Origin: a virus
Length of the DNA: 31,638 nucleotides
Virus record (IMG/VR): IMGVR_UViG_3300039203_000020
Location: 1 to 31,638 of that record
Reading direction: 5' to 3' (one strand)
A program made the position numbers and the translations under genes. Of this stretch, positions 11,886-19,188 are shown one piece after another; position 1 is the stretch's first letter; each line of letters begins with the position of its first letter. The notes below the pieces were generated by a model. It saw only the letters and a list, made by a program, of their open reading frames with translations. It ran no database searches and was not told the DNA's origin.

Positions 11886-12152
11886 TCAGTTCCCTTCGTT
11901 GGGGTCAGGGGTGACCGGTGGGGCGGGCGGGGACGGCAGCAGCGACGGCCCGGAGTCGGGGCTGGTCAGGTTCGCGCCGAGCCCCTTGAGCAGCGTCAGG
12001 CCGGCGGCTGAGGCGGAGATCTCGACGGCGTTGCGCCAGTCGAGGTGGGCGACGTTGGCGGCTGCGATGTAGACGGGGATGAGGGTGGCGATGAACGTCG
12101 AGGCTGTGCGTTCGCCGAGGTCGGCCCAGTAGGTCTTGCTCCACTTGCTCAT
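11886..12152 (-). CDS. Holin
   Basis: An 88-residue protein. The N-terminus SKWSKTYWADLGERTASTFI followed by ATLIPVYIAAANVAHLDW and VEISASAAGLTLLKGLGANL matches actinophage holins of the r1t/phiC31-like type: two membrane helices (about residues 20-37 and 44-62), then a Pro-rich polar tail ending in charged residues. Holins collect in the membrane and release or activate the endolysin at lysis time. ATG 12152 shares a base with the preceding stop (TGATG). The endolysin is about 2.3 kb upstream in the same operon, an unusually loose lysis cassette. Confidence 0.8.
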   Translation of the reverse strand: MSKWSKTYWADLGERTASTFIATLIPVYIAAANVAHLDWRNAVEISASAAGLTLLKGLGANLTSPDSGPSLLPSPPAPPVTPDPNEGN

Positions 12153-12313
12153 CAGAGGAGCGCGGCGGTGTGGGTCGCGAACGTGAACGGTGCGGATAGC
12201 GGCATCCAGGTCGTCGGCTGAACGGGGAGCACCGTCGGGCGGAGAGAGTGCACGGGGCACTGTCCGCAGGTGCACTTCTGCTCGTGGTCGTCGGATGCGA
12301 CGGCGGTCTTCAT
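12152..12313 (-). CDS. Small Cys/His-motif protein
   Basis: A 53-residue protein with DHEQKCTCGQCPVH (residues 9-22), a compact C-x-C-x2-C-x2-H cluster that could bind zinc or another metal, followed by a hydrophobic, Thr/Pro-rich C-terminus (TTWMPLSAPFTFATHTAALL). It is coupled to the holin start by a TGATG overlap and preceded by a GAAGGAG ribosome binding site. No known family; coupling hints at a lysis-related role. Confidence 0.55.
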   Translation of the reverse strand: MKTAVASDDHEQKCTCGQCPVHSLRPTVLPVQPTTWMPLSAPFTFATHTAALL

Positions 12314-12323
12314 GGCGCTCCTT

Positions 12324-13289
12324 CTAGTTGGCGACGGTGAAGGTGACGACCTGGACCGAGGAGTGGGTGGACACGTTGTTGGTGCCGCCCTCCGGCTTGG
12401 TCCCACAGTCGTTGCCCACGGAGCCGTCACAGGGTGAGTCGGAGCGGATGAACAGCTTGTGCGGCCCGTTTAGCAGCTTTGTGGTGTCAATTAGCACCGG
12501 CCCCTTGTACGAGCCCGCCTGGTCGATGAGCACGGTCCCGGGGTTCGGGGGCGTGGCGTGGAAGGCGGGGTCGACCGAGGCGAAGGAGTGGTCGACCACC
12601 TTGCCTCCGGCGCCCGGGTGCATCCACACGCTCGGGGTCCAGACGCCGGAGACGGTCTGGGGGAGAGGACTGAGGAACTCGGCCTCTTCGTACAGCGAGC
12701 CGGTGTACCAGGACGAGCCCGCGATCCGGGTCGGGCTGATCGCGTTCTTGGTCGGCTGTCCGTTGGCGAGCAGCAGCGGCCACGCGGCCCCGGCGAACTG
12801 CTTGGTGCCGCCGGCGCCGGGGTGGGTGACGATCGCGGCCGGGCGGAAGTTCTCATACCCGTCGGTGGTGGCGACAGTGGTGTTCAGGTCAATCGGTACG
12901 GTCCACACGCACTGCATCGGGGTGGTCGGGCAGTGCTGGGCGGCGGTCTGTCCGACCTTGACTGAGACGACCTGGTGGTTCTGGCCATTGCCGTCCAAGA
13001 GGTGGATCCGCATGTTCTGCAAGTAGCCGGGATTGTCATGGAGCTGGACAACAAAGTCGAAGTGGACCACACCGACGACGGGTTGATATAGGGGAAAGCA
13101 GATACCCAAATGGACATGGCCGAAGTCCTCCGTTCCGGAGACGGTGGGCCGCCACCAGTCCTGCGCTTCGAGGAACACGCGGGGTTCGTTGTACCCGGTG
13201 CAGGCCAGCGGATCCGGGGCCGCGGAGGCTGGGGCTGGGTACAGGCCCGCGGCCAGTAGTGCGAGGGTGAGCAGCAGGCGGCGCATCAT
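12324..13289 (-). CDS. Secreted protein of unknown function
   Basis: A 321-residue protein with a textbook Sec signal peptide: MMRRLLLTLALLAAGLYPAP then ASA just before residue 24. The mature part is beta-rich, with scattered Cys (CTGYNEP, GICFPLYQP, CPTTPMQCVW, CDGSVGNDC) likely to form disulfides. It carries DFGHVHLGICFPLYQPVVGV and twin HPGAGG motifs (IVTHPGAGG, VWMHPGAGG). The start ATG 13289 overlaps the HNH stop (ATGA). It resembles actinobacterial secreted proteins I cannot name. A phage-encoded exported protein in the lysis region could act on the envelope, or coat the virion if the signal is used as an anchor. Confidence 0.65.
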   Translation of the reverse strand: MMRRLLLTLALLAAGLYPAPASAAPDPLACTGYNEPRVFLEAQDWWRPTVSGTEDFGHVHLGICFPLYQPVVGVVHFDFVVQLHDNPGYLQNMRIHLLDGNGQNHQVVSVKVGQTAAQHCPTTPMQCVWTVPIDLNTTVATTDGYENFRPAAIVTHPGAGGTKQFAGAAWPLLLANGQPTKNAISPTRIAGSSWYTGSLYEEAEFLSPLPQTVSGVWTPSVWMHPGAGGKVVDHSFASVDPAFHATPPNPGTVLIDQAGSYKGPVLIDTTKLLNGPHKLFIRSDSPCDGSVGNDCGTKPEGGTNNVSTHSSVQVVTFTVAN

Positions 13290-13603
13290 GTCACCGGATG
13301 GGCCAGCGTGTACGGCGGATGGTCGCTGGGCCGCTGGACCCACGCCCGTGCAGCGAGGTCACGCACGAGGGCGTTGTAGTGCTGGAGCACGCTCCAGGCG
13401 GGCTCGCCCCCGGCGTGGACGTAGGCATTCAGTAGCTGGTGGACGGCGGTGTGAGAGTTGGGGCAGATGTAGATGAGGTTGTCCGGCTCGGTCGGCCCGC
13501 CCCATGACTGCGGCAGAATGTGATGACGGGCCGGCACGTAGGCGCCGGGACCGTGCGTCATCGCGCACGGACACGGATGCGCGGCGACCTCAGGGGTGGG
13601 CAC
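13286..13603 (-). CDS. HNH nuclease-like protein
   Basis: A 105-residue protein with CPCAM near the N-terminus and the core RHHILPQSWGGPTEPDNLIY followed by ICPNSHTAVHQLLN (about residues 26-58). This is the HxxP..GG..xxxN..xLCxxCHxxxH-type HNH fold, with His27/28, Asn42 and the NSHTAVH histidines. The second metal-binding Cys pair is reduced (one CPNSH), as in many phage versions. GTG 13603 overlaps the preceding gene by 14 bases; an alternative ATG at 13561 would drop the CPC part. HNH proteins near phage packaging genes assist terminase; here it lies in the lysis region, so a homing or DNA-degrading role is more likely. Confidence 0.75.
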   Translation of the reverse strand: MPTPEVAAHPCPCAMTHGPGAYVPARHHILPQSWGGPTEPDNLIYICPNSHTAVHQLLNAYVHAGGEPAWSVLQHYNALVRDLAARAWVQRPSDHPPYTLAHPVT

Positions 13604-14321
13604 GGGTCGTCACCTCCAGCACGGTCAACACCGCCCGGTGGTCGAACCCCGGGCGTGAGGGCAGCAGCGTCACCGAGTCGCCGTGGGGAAGCGTGGTCAG
13701 GATGCCGTCGATGACCCGGCCCCCCTCGGTCGGCTGCTGGGCGGAGTGCCAGCCCCACGTCATCCGCGGGTACGGGCGGGCCAGTCGGTCGCGGACGGCC
13801 TTGCGGGACAGGTCCAGGTTCCAGTCGGCGGCGAGCACGACGCCGCCGCCGTGCATCCTCATCCGGGCCGCGTGCCAGCCCGCCGTCACCGACAGGTAGA
13901 CCCGGGTGGGCCACGCCGTCTTCCCGGTCGGGTCCAGCCCGCCGTTGTGGGCGGGCGTGTGGGTGACCGAGAACCACGGGCCGCCCTTGACCTCGGCGTC
14001 CACGGCATAGAGCGGGGTGTTGCGGCCCGACCTCAGTGTCAGCGGGGACAGCCGTGAGGCCTGCGTGTGCGTGAACGGGTAGGGTGCGCGGGCGAGGACC
14101 GCACACTCGGACTTGCCGGCGCCGGGCGGGTGGTGCCGGTGCCAGCCCGACTTGGCCGCCCACACTCGCAGCGCCGGCCGAAGGTGGGCGGGGCTGACCT
14201 CGGTGAGTGTGATGACGTCGGCCTTGACGGCCGGGTCGGTCGCGTAGAACGTCAGCGCCGCGGCGAGCTCGGCGGGTGTCGCGGTGAAGCGGCCCGAGGC
14301 GTGGACGTGGCGGATGTTCAC
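13590..14321 (-). CDS. Endonuclease/exonuclease/phosphatase (EEP) fold protein
   Basis: A 243-residue protein with the EEP (DNase I-like) motifs in order: metal-binding Glu41 in VITLTEVSP, His121 in SVTHTPAHN, Asp166 and Asn168 in VVLAADWNLD, Asp205 in VIDGILTT and the terminal Asp227-His228 in PGFDHRAVL. The catalytic set is complete, so it should hydrolyse phosphodiester bonds in DNA, RNA or a phospholipid/nucleotide. No signal peptide is visible, so it acts in the cytoplasm or virion. GTG 14321 overlaps the upstream stop (GTGA). Being in the lysis segment of the late operon is unusual; host-DNA destruction at the end of infection is one possible role (inference). Confidence 0.8.
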   Translation of the reverse strand: MNIRHVHASGRFTATPAELAAALTFYATDPAVKADVITLTEVSPAHLRPALRVWAAKSGWHRHHPPGAGKSECAVLARAPYPFTHTQASRLSPLTLRSGRNTPLYAVDAEVKGGPWFSVTHTPAHNGGLDPTGKTAWPTRVYLSVTAGWHAARMRMHGGGVVLAADWNLDLSRKAVRDRLARPYPRMTWGWHSAQQPTEGGRVIDGILTTLPHGDSVTLLPSRPGFDHRAVLTVLEVTTRAHP

Positions 14322-14485
14322 GAGAGCCCGAGGTCCTTGCCTCCGCGCTCGCGCTTGAGGCGGACGAGCATCTTGCGGATTGCCTCAGCGCCCCCGGGGT
14401 CGATCGTCGCGAAGTCGAAGTTCACGGTCGCCGGCCTGTCGTCTCGCAGGAGCCAGCGACCGAGGCTGTGCCGTAGGCGCTTCAT
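14318..14485 (-). CDS. Small basic protein downstream of endolysin
   Basis: A 55-residue basic protein: MKRLRHSLGRWLLRDDRP, then ATVNFDFATIDPGGAEAIRK and a charged tail LVRLKRERGGKDLGLS. Ends overlap both neighbours (ATGA at 14482-14485, GTGA at 14318-14321). No known domain. It could be a small adaptor of the lysis or nuclease genes; function unassigned. Confidence 0.55.
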   Translation of the reverse strand: MKRLRHSLGRWLLRDDRPATVNFDFATIDPGGAEAIRKMLVRLKRERGGKDLGLS

Positions 14486-15171
14486 TGCGCCGCCAACCAC
14501 GGGACGGTCACGCGCTTGAACTGCGTGATCCGGGCGGCACCCGGGCACGAGTGGAGGTTGGTGTTCCACTCGATGAACAGGGCGTGGTAGCCGACGCCGG
14601 GGGCGTTCCATGCCGGGCAGACCCGCAGCGGGAAGTCGGCCTGGGACTTGACCCACAGGATGACCCGGTGGAAGGCGTCGAGCTGGGCCGGAGGCATCGG
14701 GAGGCCGAGGTCGGCACCGACGCCGCCCTGGTGCTCGACGGACACGAACCCGACCCGCTTGCCGCCGAGGAAGAAGGAGTTGCCCGCGAACTGGGCGTCG
14801 GCCTCGAAGAAGATCGAACGGCTCTGCCGGATCGTCCCGTCCTTGTCGATGTAGAAGTGCCACTCGACGCCGCTGCCATCCGGCCGGATGTCGGGGTCGT
14901 TCGACACGGCGATGTGCTGGATGACACCGCACGGGGTGATCGCCGGGTCGTTCGAGCCGGGGGGGACGTTCTCGATGATCGCGCCGGGCATGAAGCCGTG
15001 CGCGACCGGTGGCTTGACCGGGTCCGGTGCCGGCTTCGGCTTCGGTGCGGCGGGGATCTTCTTCACGGCGTCGATCGCTGCCTGGACGCGAGCCTTGCGG
15101 GCCTTGCCTGTCGCAGCGTCTCGGGCGGCACGGAGCAGTGCGAGGGCGCGCTGGACGCGGTTCGCGGTCAT
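14482..15171 (-). CDS. Endolysin: N-acetylmuramoyl-L-alanine amidase
   Basis: A 229-residue enzyme that cuts the amide bond between muramic acid and the stem peptide in the cell wall. Residues 1-35 are a basic helical segment and 36-57 a Lys/Pro/Ala linker (AAPKPKPAPDPVKPP). The amidase_2/PGRP domain runs from about 60 to the end: zinc ligands His86 (VIQHIAVSND), His196 (GVGYHALF) and Cys209 (HSCPG), with WHFYIDKDGTI and VSVEHQGG between them. No signal peptide is present, so export depends on the holin. No separate wall-binding domain is visible unless the basic N-terminus serves. ATG 15171 has GAGAGG upstream. Confidence 0.88.
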   Translation of the reverse strand: MTANRVQRALALLRAARDAATGKARKARVQAAIDAVKKIPAAPKPKPAPDPVKPPVAHGFMPGAIIENVPPGSNDPAITPCGVIQHIAVSNDPDIRPDGSGVEWHFYIDKDGTIRQSRSIFFEADAQFAGNSFFLGGKRVGFVSVEHQGGVGADLGLPMPPAQLDAFHRVILWVKSQADFPLRVCPAWNAPGVGYHALFIEWNTNLHSCPGAARITQFKRVTVPWLAAQ

Positions 15172-15181
15172 TGGTTTCCTC

Positions 15182-16837
15182 TCACGTGACGACGCACTTG
15201 TGGTAGGACACGTTCCCTGTGCCGTAGGTCGAGTTGGCCAGGGAGAAGTACCCGCCACGGTGGGCGGTGTTGGCCGCCGAGATCGCAGCCACCGACGTCT
15301 CGTCCCCGCGGGACGCGTTGACCGTGGTCGGGGTGCAGTTGAAGGTGATCGTGACGTAGGGGACCAGGACCGCACTGATGGCCACGGTCGCGGACGGGAT
15401 CAGGGACAGGATCGTGAGCGACGTCGCGCCAATGGCCGCGGCTGCGTTGATGGTGGCGATCTGTCCGGTCGGGAGCAGGAACTGGTGACCCACCTTGAGC
15501 GCCACAGTCAGCGCCGAGACGGTCATCGTCGTGAGCGTCGAGCCGCCCGTCATGGCGGCAGTCAGGGTCAGGTTCTGCATGGCCGTACACGTCGAGGTGC
15601 CGAGCGACGTTGCCACGTTCGAGCCGTTGATCTCCCACATCTGGACGCCACCGCTCGCGCGGACCTTCACCATGTAGGAGTTGTTCTGGTCCGCCGTGTT
15701 CGACATCGAGTCGTCCGGCATCGCGCAGTAGATGGCCGGGCCGTTCGTGGTCGTCGTCGGGATGGTGTCGATCGCCACGCCGACACTGACCGTGTAGGTC
15801 GAGGCGGCGTTGGCGACCGGGCACAGGTTCCCGACGATCATGCCCCGGTTGGCGGTCGACGCCTTGAAGCGGTACGCCCCCGGGACGCCGATGAAGGACC
15901 CCCGCGCTGTGGCCGACATCGGGCCGTCTCCGTAGCCGAGGTCCCCCTGCTCCCAGCGGCCGGACATGTGCCAGGACGTGGCCGTCTTGCGATAAACCGC
16001 GGTGTTGCTCGTGACGTAGTAGATGCCCTCGTTGGTGAAGAGCCCGTCGATACCCTTGGCGATGGCGGCCGCGTAGCTGGCCTGGTGGTCGAGGGTGTAG
16101 ACGAAGACGCGCAGCCCGGCGGCCTGGAGCGCGGCCACGTTCGCGGCGGTGAAGTCGGCCTGCGTGTAGTCGAGGGCCACGGACCAGATGTTGTTGGCCT
16201 TCAGGAAGGTCAGGACCCCCAGCATCCCTGCGAACGTGGTCCCGACGAGCTGCGTCTTGTAGCCGCGCGCCGCTGCTATGGCCATGTTGGTCTGTGAGCC
16301 CGACGTGATGATGGTCGAGTCCTTGAGTCCGAGCGCGTCGAGCCGGTCACACATCGCGGTCGCGGTCGAGTCGAGCTGGTCCTTAACCTCCGGCACCAGG
16401 ACACAACGGCCGGCCAGCGCGGCCAGCGCGTCATCCCAGAACGGCACCGGCACGTTGGTGTAGGCGCCGCCCCACGCGCCCGCGACGTCGATGCTCAGCG
16501 TCGCCCATGTCGCCTTGGTGAAACTGTTGACGTTGCCGGTGCCGGTCGTGGTCCGGTCGACGGTCGCGTCGTGCATGATGACGAGCGTGCCGTCGGCGAG
16601 GGCCTGCACGTCGCCCGCCTCCACGGCGGTGTATCCGAGCAGGATCGAGTTCCTGTAGGCGTCGACGCTGTTCTCTGCGCCCAGGTCGGCGCCACCCCGG
16701 TGGGCGATCAGCAGGGGAAACTGCATATCCACGACGCGGGGAGCCCGGGACCACGCGGAGGCGGAGTCGGCGTCGTCCACGTAGGTCCGCAGGGTGGCGT
16801 TCCAGGGCGTCGACCCGGTGGTCGGATAGGTGGGCAT
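15182..16837 (-). CDS. Tail protein with glycerophosphodiesterase domain
   Basis: A 551-residue protein. A short N-terminal adaptor (about residues 1-40) is followed by a glycerophosphodiester phosphodiesterase (GDPD) domain to about residue 270. His46-Arg47 in LLIAHRGGADLGAENSVDAY, Glu55, Glu73 and Asp76 in GYTAVEAGDVQALADG and His89-Asp90 in VIMHDATVDRTT are the metal-binding and catalytic residues. The remaining ~280 residues are beta-rich and look like a tail-fibre extension. GDPD domains on actinophage tails are thought to degrade glycerol-phosphate polymers such as wall teichoic acid while the tail penetrates. The ATG at 16837 sits one base after the stop of the upstream tail gene. Confidence 0.85.
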   Translation of the reverse strand: MPTYPTTGSTPWNATLRTYVDDADSASAWSRAPRVVDMQFPLLIAHRGGADLGAENSVDAYRNSILLGYTAVEAGDVQALADGTLVIMHDATVDRTTTGTGNVNSFTKATWATLSIDVAGAWGGAYTNVPVPFWDDALAALAGRCVLVPEVKDQLDSTATAMCDRLDALGLKDSTIITSGSQTNMAIAAARGYKTQLVGTTFAGMLGVLTFLKANNIWSVALDYTQADFTAANVAALQAAGLRVFVYTLDHQASYAAAIAKGIDGLFTNEGIYYVTSNTAVYRKTATSWHMSGRWEQGDLGYGDGPMSATARGSFIGVPGAYRFKASTANRGMIVGNLCPVANAASTYTVSVGVAIDTIPTTTTNGPAIYCAMPDDSMSNTADQNNSYMVKVRASGGVQMWEINGSNVATSLGTSTCTAMQNLTLTAAMTGGSTLTTMTVSALTVALKVGHQFLLPTGQIATINAAAAIGATSLTILSLIPSATVAISAVLVPYVTITFNCTPTTVNASRGDETSVAAISAANTAHRGGYFSLANSTYGTGNVSYHKCVVT

Positions 16838-16838
16838 G

Positions 16839-17330
16839 TCAGGCCGCCTCGTAGGTGCCGTTGATGCTGATGATGTCTCCGACCGCGGGGACCACCGGGG
16901 TCGCGGCGCCGACTCTGTTGCCGAGGCCGTCGTTCAGCTGAACGGCGGTGGTCGACGACTTGAGCGCACCCCGAGAGAAGTCGGTCGTCGCCGACGAGTC
17001 GTAGAAGTTGCCTGACCCCGCTGCGACATGCGAGCCCGACTGGGCGGTGACCGGGGGAAGCGTCCACGAGTAGCCGCCCGTACCGAGCGTGTCGGTTGAG
17101 CCGACCGTGTAGACGATCTCGAAGTGGACCGTCTTGTCGACCTGCTTGTAACGGCCGATGAGGGTGCCGTTGACGACCACGGGGTTCGTGCCGGTCGCGG
17201 ACCACGTCGGGGTGTAGGCGGTCCACGCGCCGCCGATGATCCCCATGTTGGTCGCGACAGGGGTCCCGAAGATGGTCGTGGAGATCTGGGTCGAGGTGGT
17301 CGGCGCCGTCACTGTTGCCCATGTCGGCAT
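16839..17330 (-). CDS. Minor tail/fibre protein
   Basis: A 163-residue beta-rich protein. Motifs GGAWTAYTPTWSATGTNPVV and GTLIGRYKQVDKTVHFEIVY are typical of the trimeric phage tail-collar modules that link a baseplate to a fibre. The end GDIISINGTYEA closes the fold. No catalysis. It lies between the hub protein and the GDPD tail protein. ATG 17330 has upstream GGGAGCGTTC. Confidence 0.7.
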   Translation of the reverse strand: MPTWATVTAPTTSTQISTTIFGTPVATNMGIIGGAWTAYTPTWSATGTNPVVVNGTLIGRYKQVDKTVHFEIVYTVGSTDTLGTGGYSWTLPPVTAQSGSHVAAGSGNFYDSSATTDFSRGALKSSTTAVQLNDGLGNRVGAATPVVPAVGDIISINGTYEAA

Positions 17331-17346
17331 GAACGCTCCCCCTTCC

Positions 17347-19188
17347 CTAGATAGCCCAGACCGCGGAGTCCCACAGGGAACCCGGGTCGTCCCAGAGCGC
17401 GGCTTGGAACAGCGAGCGGGCGATGACGTTGCAGGTGATCGTCCAGGACTCCGCAGTCGCCTCCTCGCGCCATCCCTGGACCACCACGTCGGCGGTCGCC
17501 CCGCCCGGGTTCTGGCTCGCCAGCGAGGTGACCCGCAGCCAGCAGTTGAGGTCCAGCGCGCCGAGCACCGCGTTGGCCATCGACGCGGTCATCCCGTACA
17601 GGTTGATCGTCAGCGTCCCGTAGCGCGGCGTCGGCTCGGCGAAGTTGCCGATGATCCAGTTGGCACGGGACAGCGCCTCGGAGTCGGTCCGGACGAGGTA
17701 GGACCGCGAGTCCGGATAGCGGCCGTGCGTTGTCTCCGAGGGGGTGTCGCGGACCAGCTGAAGGCTCCCGGTGCCTTCGGCGGTGACCTCGACGTAGTTG
17801 ATGATCCGCTGGTCGTCCAGCACCGGCTGAACATCGGGGGTCACCCACTGCCGGTCCAGGATCAGGTCGGGGACGGTCTTGACCGCGACCCGGTTCCGGT
17901 TGTGGAACGTCAGACTGCCGGAGCCGTCGACGAAGACCAGCCCGAACTCGGCGTCGGCGACCTCCAGCATCGCCTCGAACGCCGACTTTCCGTTGGTAGC
18001 CTGGGCCGGGACGTTCGTCAGCGACGTGTCGAGGCTGCCGACAGGGACGCCCGCATAGCCGGCGAGCCGAGCCAGGCAAACAGTGCCGTACTCGGATGCG
18101 CCGCCGGCGGTGTAGATCGCCGTCACGTTCGCGGCCGTGAGTCCCGAGGGCCACACCGCGACGTGGGAGATCGTGCCGGTGAATGGTGCGCCGCCGCCAG
18201 TCGTCGCGCCCACTGAGGTGTAACCCTGCATGGTGCCGGAGCCCGTCGCCGTCGACGCCACCGCGACACCGTCGAGGTAGAGGGTGGAGGTTCCGCCGCC
18301 GCCCTGCACGATCGCCAGGTGCGTGGATCCATCGACCACCGCTGCACCGCCGGTCAGTCCGGCGAACCCGGGCCCGGTCGCGTTGAGATGGCCGGTCGAG
18401 TCGATATAGAGAGCCCAGCCCTGGGAGTAGGTAAGGGTCGCCCCGAACGCCCCCGGGGTGGTGGTCGTGTTGAACTCGCAGCCCAGCGCGAACGTGGTCG
18501 GCGCAGACCCGGAGAACGCATTGGTGCCCGCCATCAGGAACTGGCCCCCCGCGAACACCGCGGCGGTCAGACCGTCGACACCCGGCCCGGTGCCAGACCC
18601 GAACGTCATCGCCGCGCCAGTGCCGGTGATGACCAGCGGTGCGGCCTGGTTGCTCGACGTGTCACCCGCCGACGTCGAGTTGGCCGCCTCACCGAGGGTG
18701 TAGTAGGGGTCCGGGTCGTGGGCGAGGATCTCCTCCTCGAGCATCGACCGCAGCGGATGCCGCTCAGCCCGCGCCTGCGCGTCCGTCGCGGTGACCTGCA
18801 CCGTCGCGAACGTCGTCACCACTGCCGGCCACGACACCGGCCACGACTTCACGTAGCCTGTGAACCGGTTCATACCGCCCCCGCCGAAGCCGCCGAGCCC
18901 GAAGCCGCCGAGCCCGAAGCCGGAGCCGCCCGCGTCGGCGACCAGCCGGACCCTCTGGTCCACTGTGATCGGAGACGGGGTGGCGAGGATGGTCGAGCCC
19001 GGGGTGAACCGGCCGTCGGAGTTGTTGAGGGTCAGGCTCAGCTCGCCGGCCGTGACGGCACCCTGCCAGTCGTCGCGGCCCCGGGTGATCCCGTAGCCGT
19101 CGAGGCCCATGACCTTGGACGTGATATCGAACGGGAACGTGCCGGTTCCGTCGTCAAGCAGGAGTGTCAGGGCCGGGAGCGTCATCAC
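17347..19188 (-). CDS. Baseplate/hub minor tail protein with laminin-G-like insert
   Basis: A 613-residue protein. The N-terminal ~160 residues (LTLLLDDGTGTFPFDITSKV, GELSLTLNNSDGRFTPGS) and the C-terminal ~200 (DDQRIINYVEVTAEGTGS, VVQGWREEATAESWTITCNV) look like a tail-hub protein of Siphoviridae type. Between them, about residues 180-370, is a concanavalin/laminin-G-like module (FALGCEFNTTTTPGAFG, LAIVQGGGGTSTLYLDGVAV, TGTISHVAVWPSGLTAANVT) that probably binds carbohydrate. A Gly-rich loop, GFGLGGFGLGGFGGGG, lies near residues 90-105. Start is GTG 19188 (GTGA overlap with the tape measure stop) or ATG 19185. Confidence 0.75.
   Translation of the reverse strand: MMTLPALTLLLDDGTGTFPFDITSKVMGLDGYGITRGRDDWQGAVTAGELSLTLNNSDGRFTPGSTILATPSPITVDQRVRLVADAGGSGFGLGGFGLGGFGGGGMNRFTGYVKSWPVSWPAVVTTFATVQVTATDAQARAERHPLRSMLEEEILAHDPDPYYTLGEAANSTSAGDTSSNQAAPLVITGTGAAMTFGSGTGPGVDGLTAAVFAGGQFLMAGTNAFSGSAPTTFALGCEFNTTTTPGAFGATLTYSQGWALYIDSTGHLNATGPGFAGLTGGAAVVDGSTHLAIVQGGGGTSTLYLDGVAVASTATGSGTMQGYTSVGATTGGGAPFTGTISHVAVWPSGLTAANVTAIYTAGGASEYGTVCLARLAGYAGVPVGSLDTSLTNVPAQATNGKSAFEAMLEVADAEFGLVFVDGSGSLTFHNRNRVAVKTVPDLILDRQWVTPDVQPVLDDQRIINYVEVTAEGTGSLQLVRDTPSETTHGRYPDSRSYLVRTDSEALSRANWIIGNFAEPTPRYGTLTINLYGMTASMANAVLGALDLNCWLRVTSLASQNPGGATADVVVQGWREEATAESWTITCNVIARSLFQAALWDDPGSLWDSAVWAI
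18883..18922 (-). repeat. 15 bp tandem repeat coding the Gly-rich loop
   Basis: The 15 bp unit CCGAAGCCGCCGAGC occurs at 18883-18897 and again at 18898-18912, with a partial third copy directly after, coding GFGLG units of the hub protein. Length changes by slippage would stay in frame. Confidence 0.8.

Noticed and set aside
14888-16297. A 469-codon rightward open frame opposite the GDPD gene and amidase
   Set aside because: Antisense of clear GDPD and amidase coding; low-complexity Arg/Gly/Val composition.
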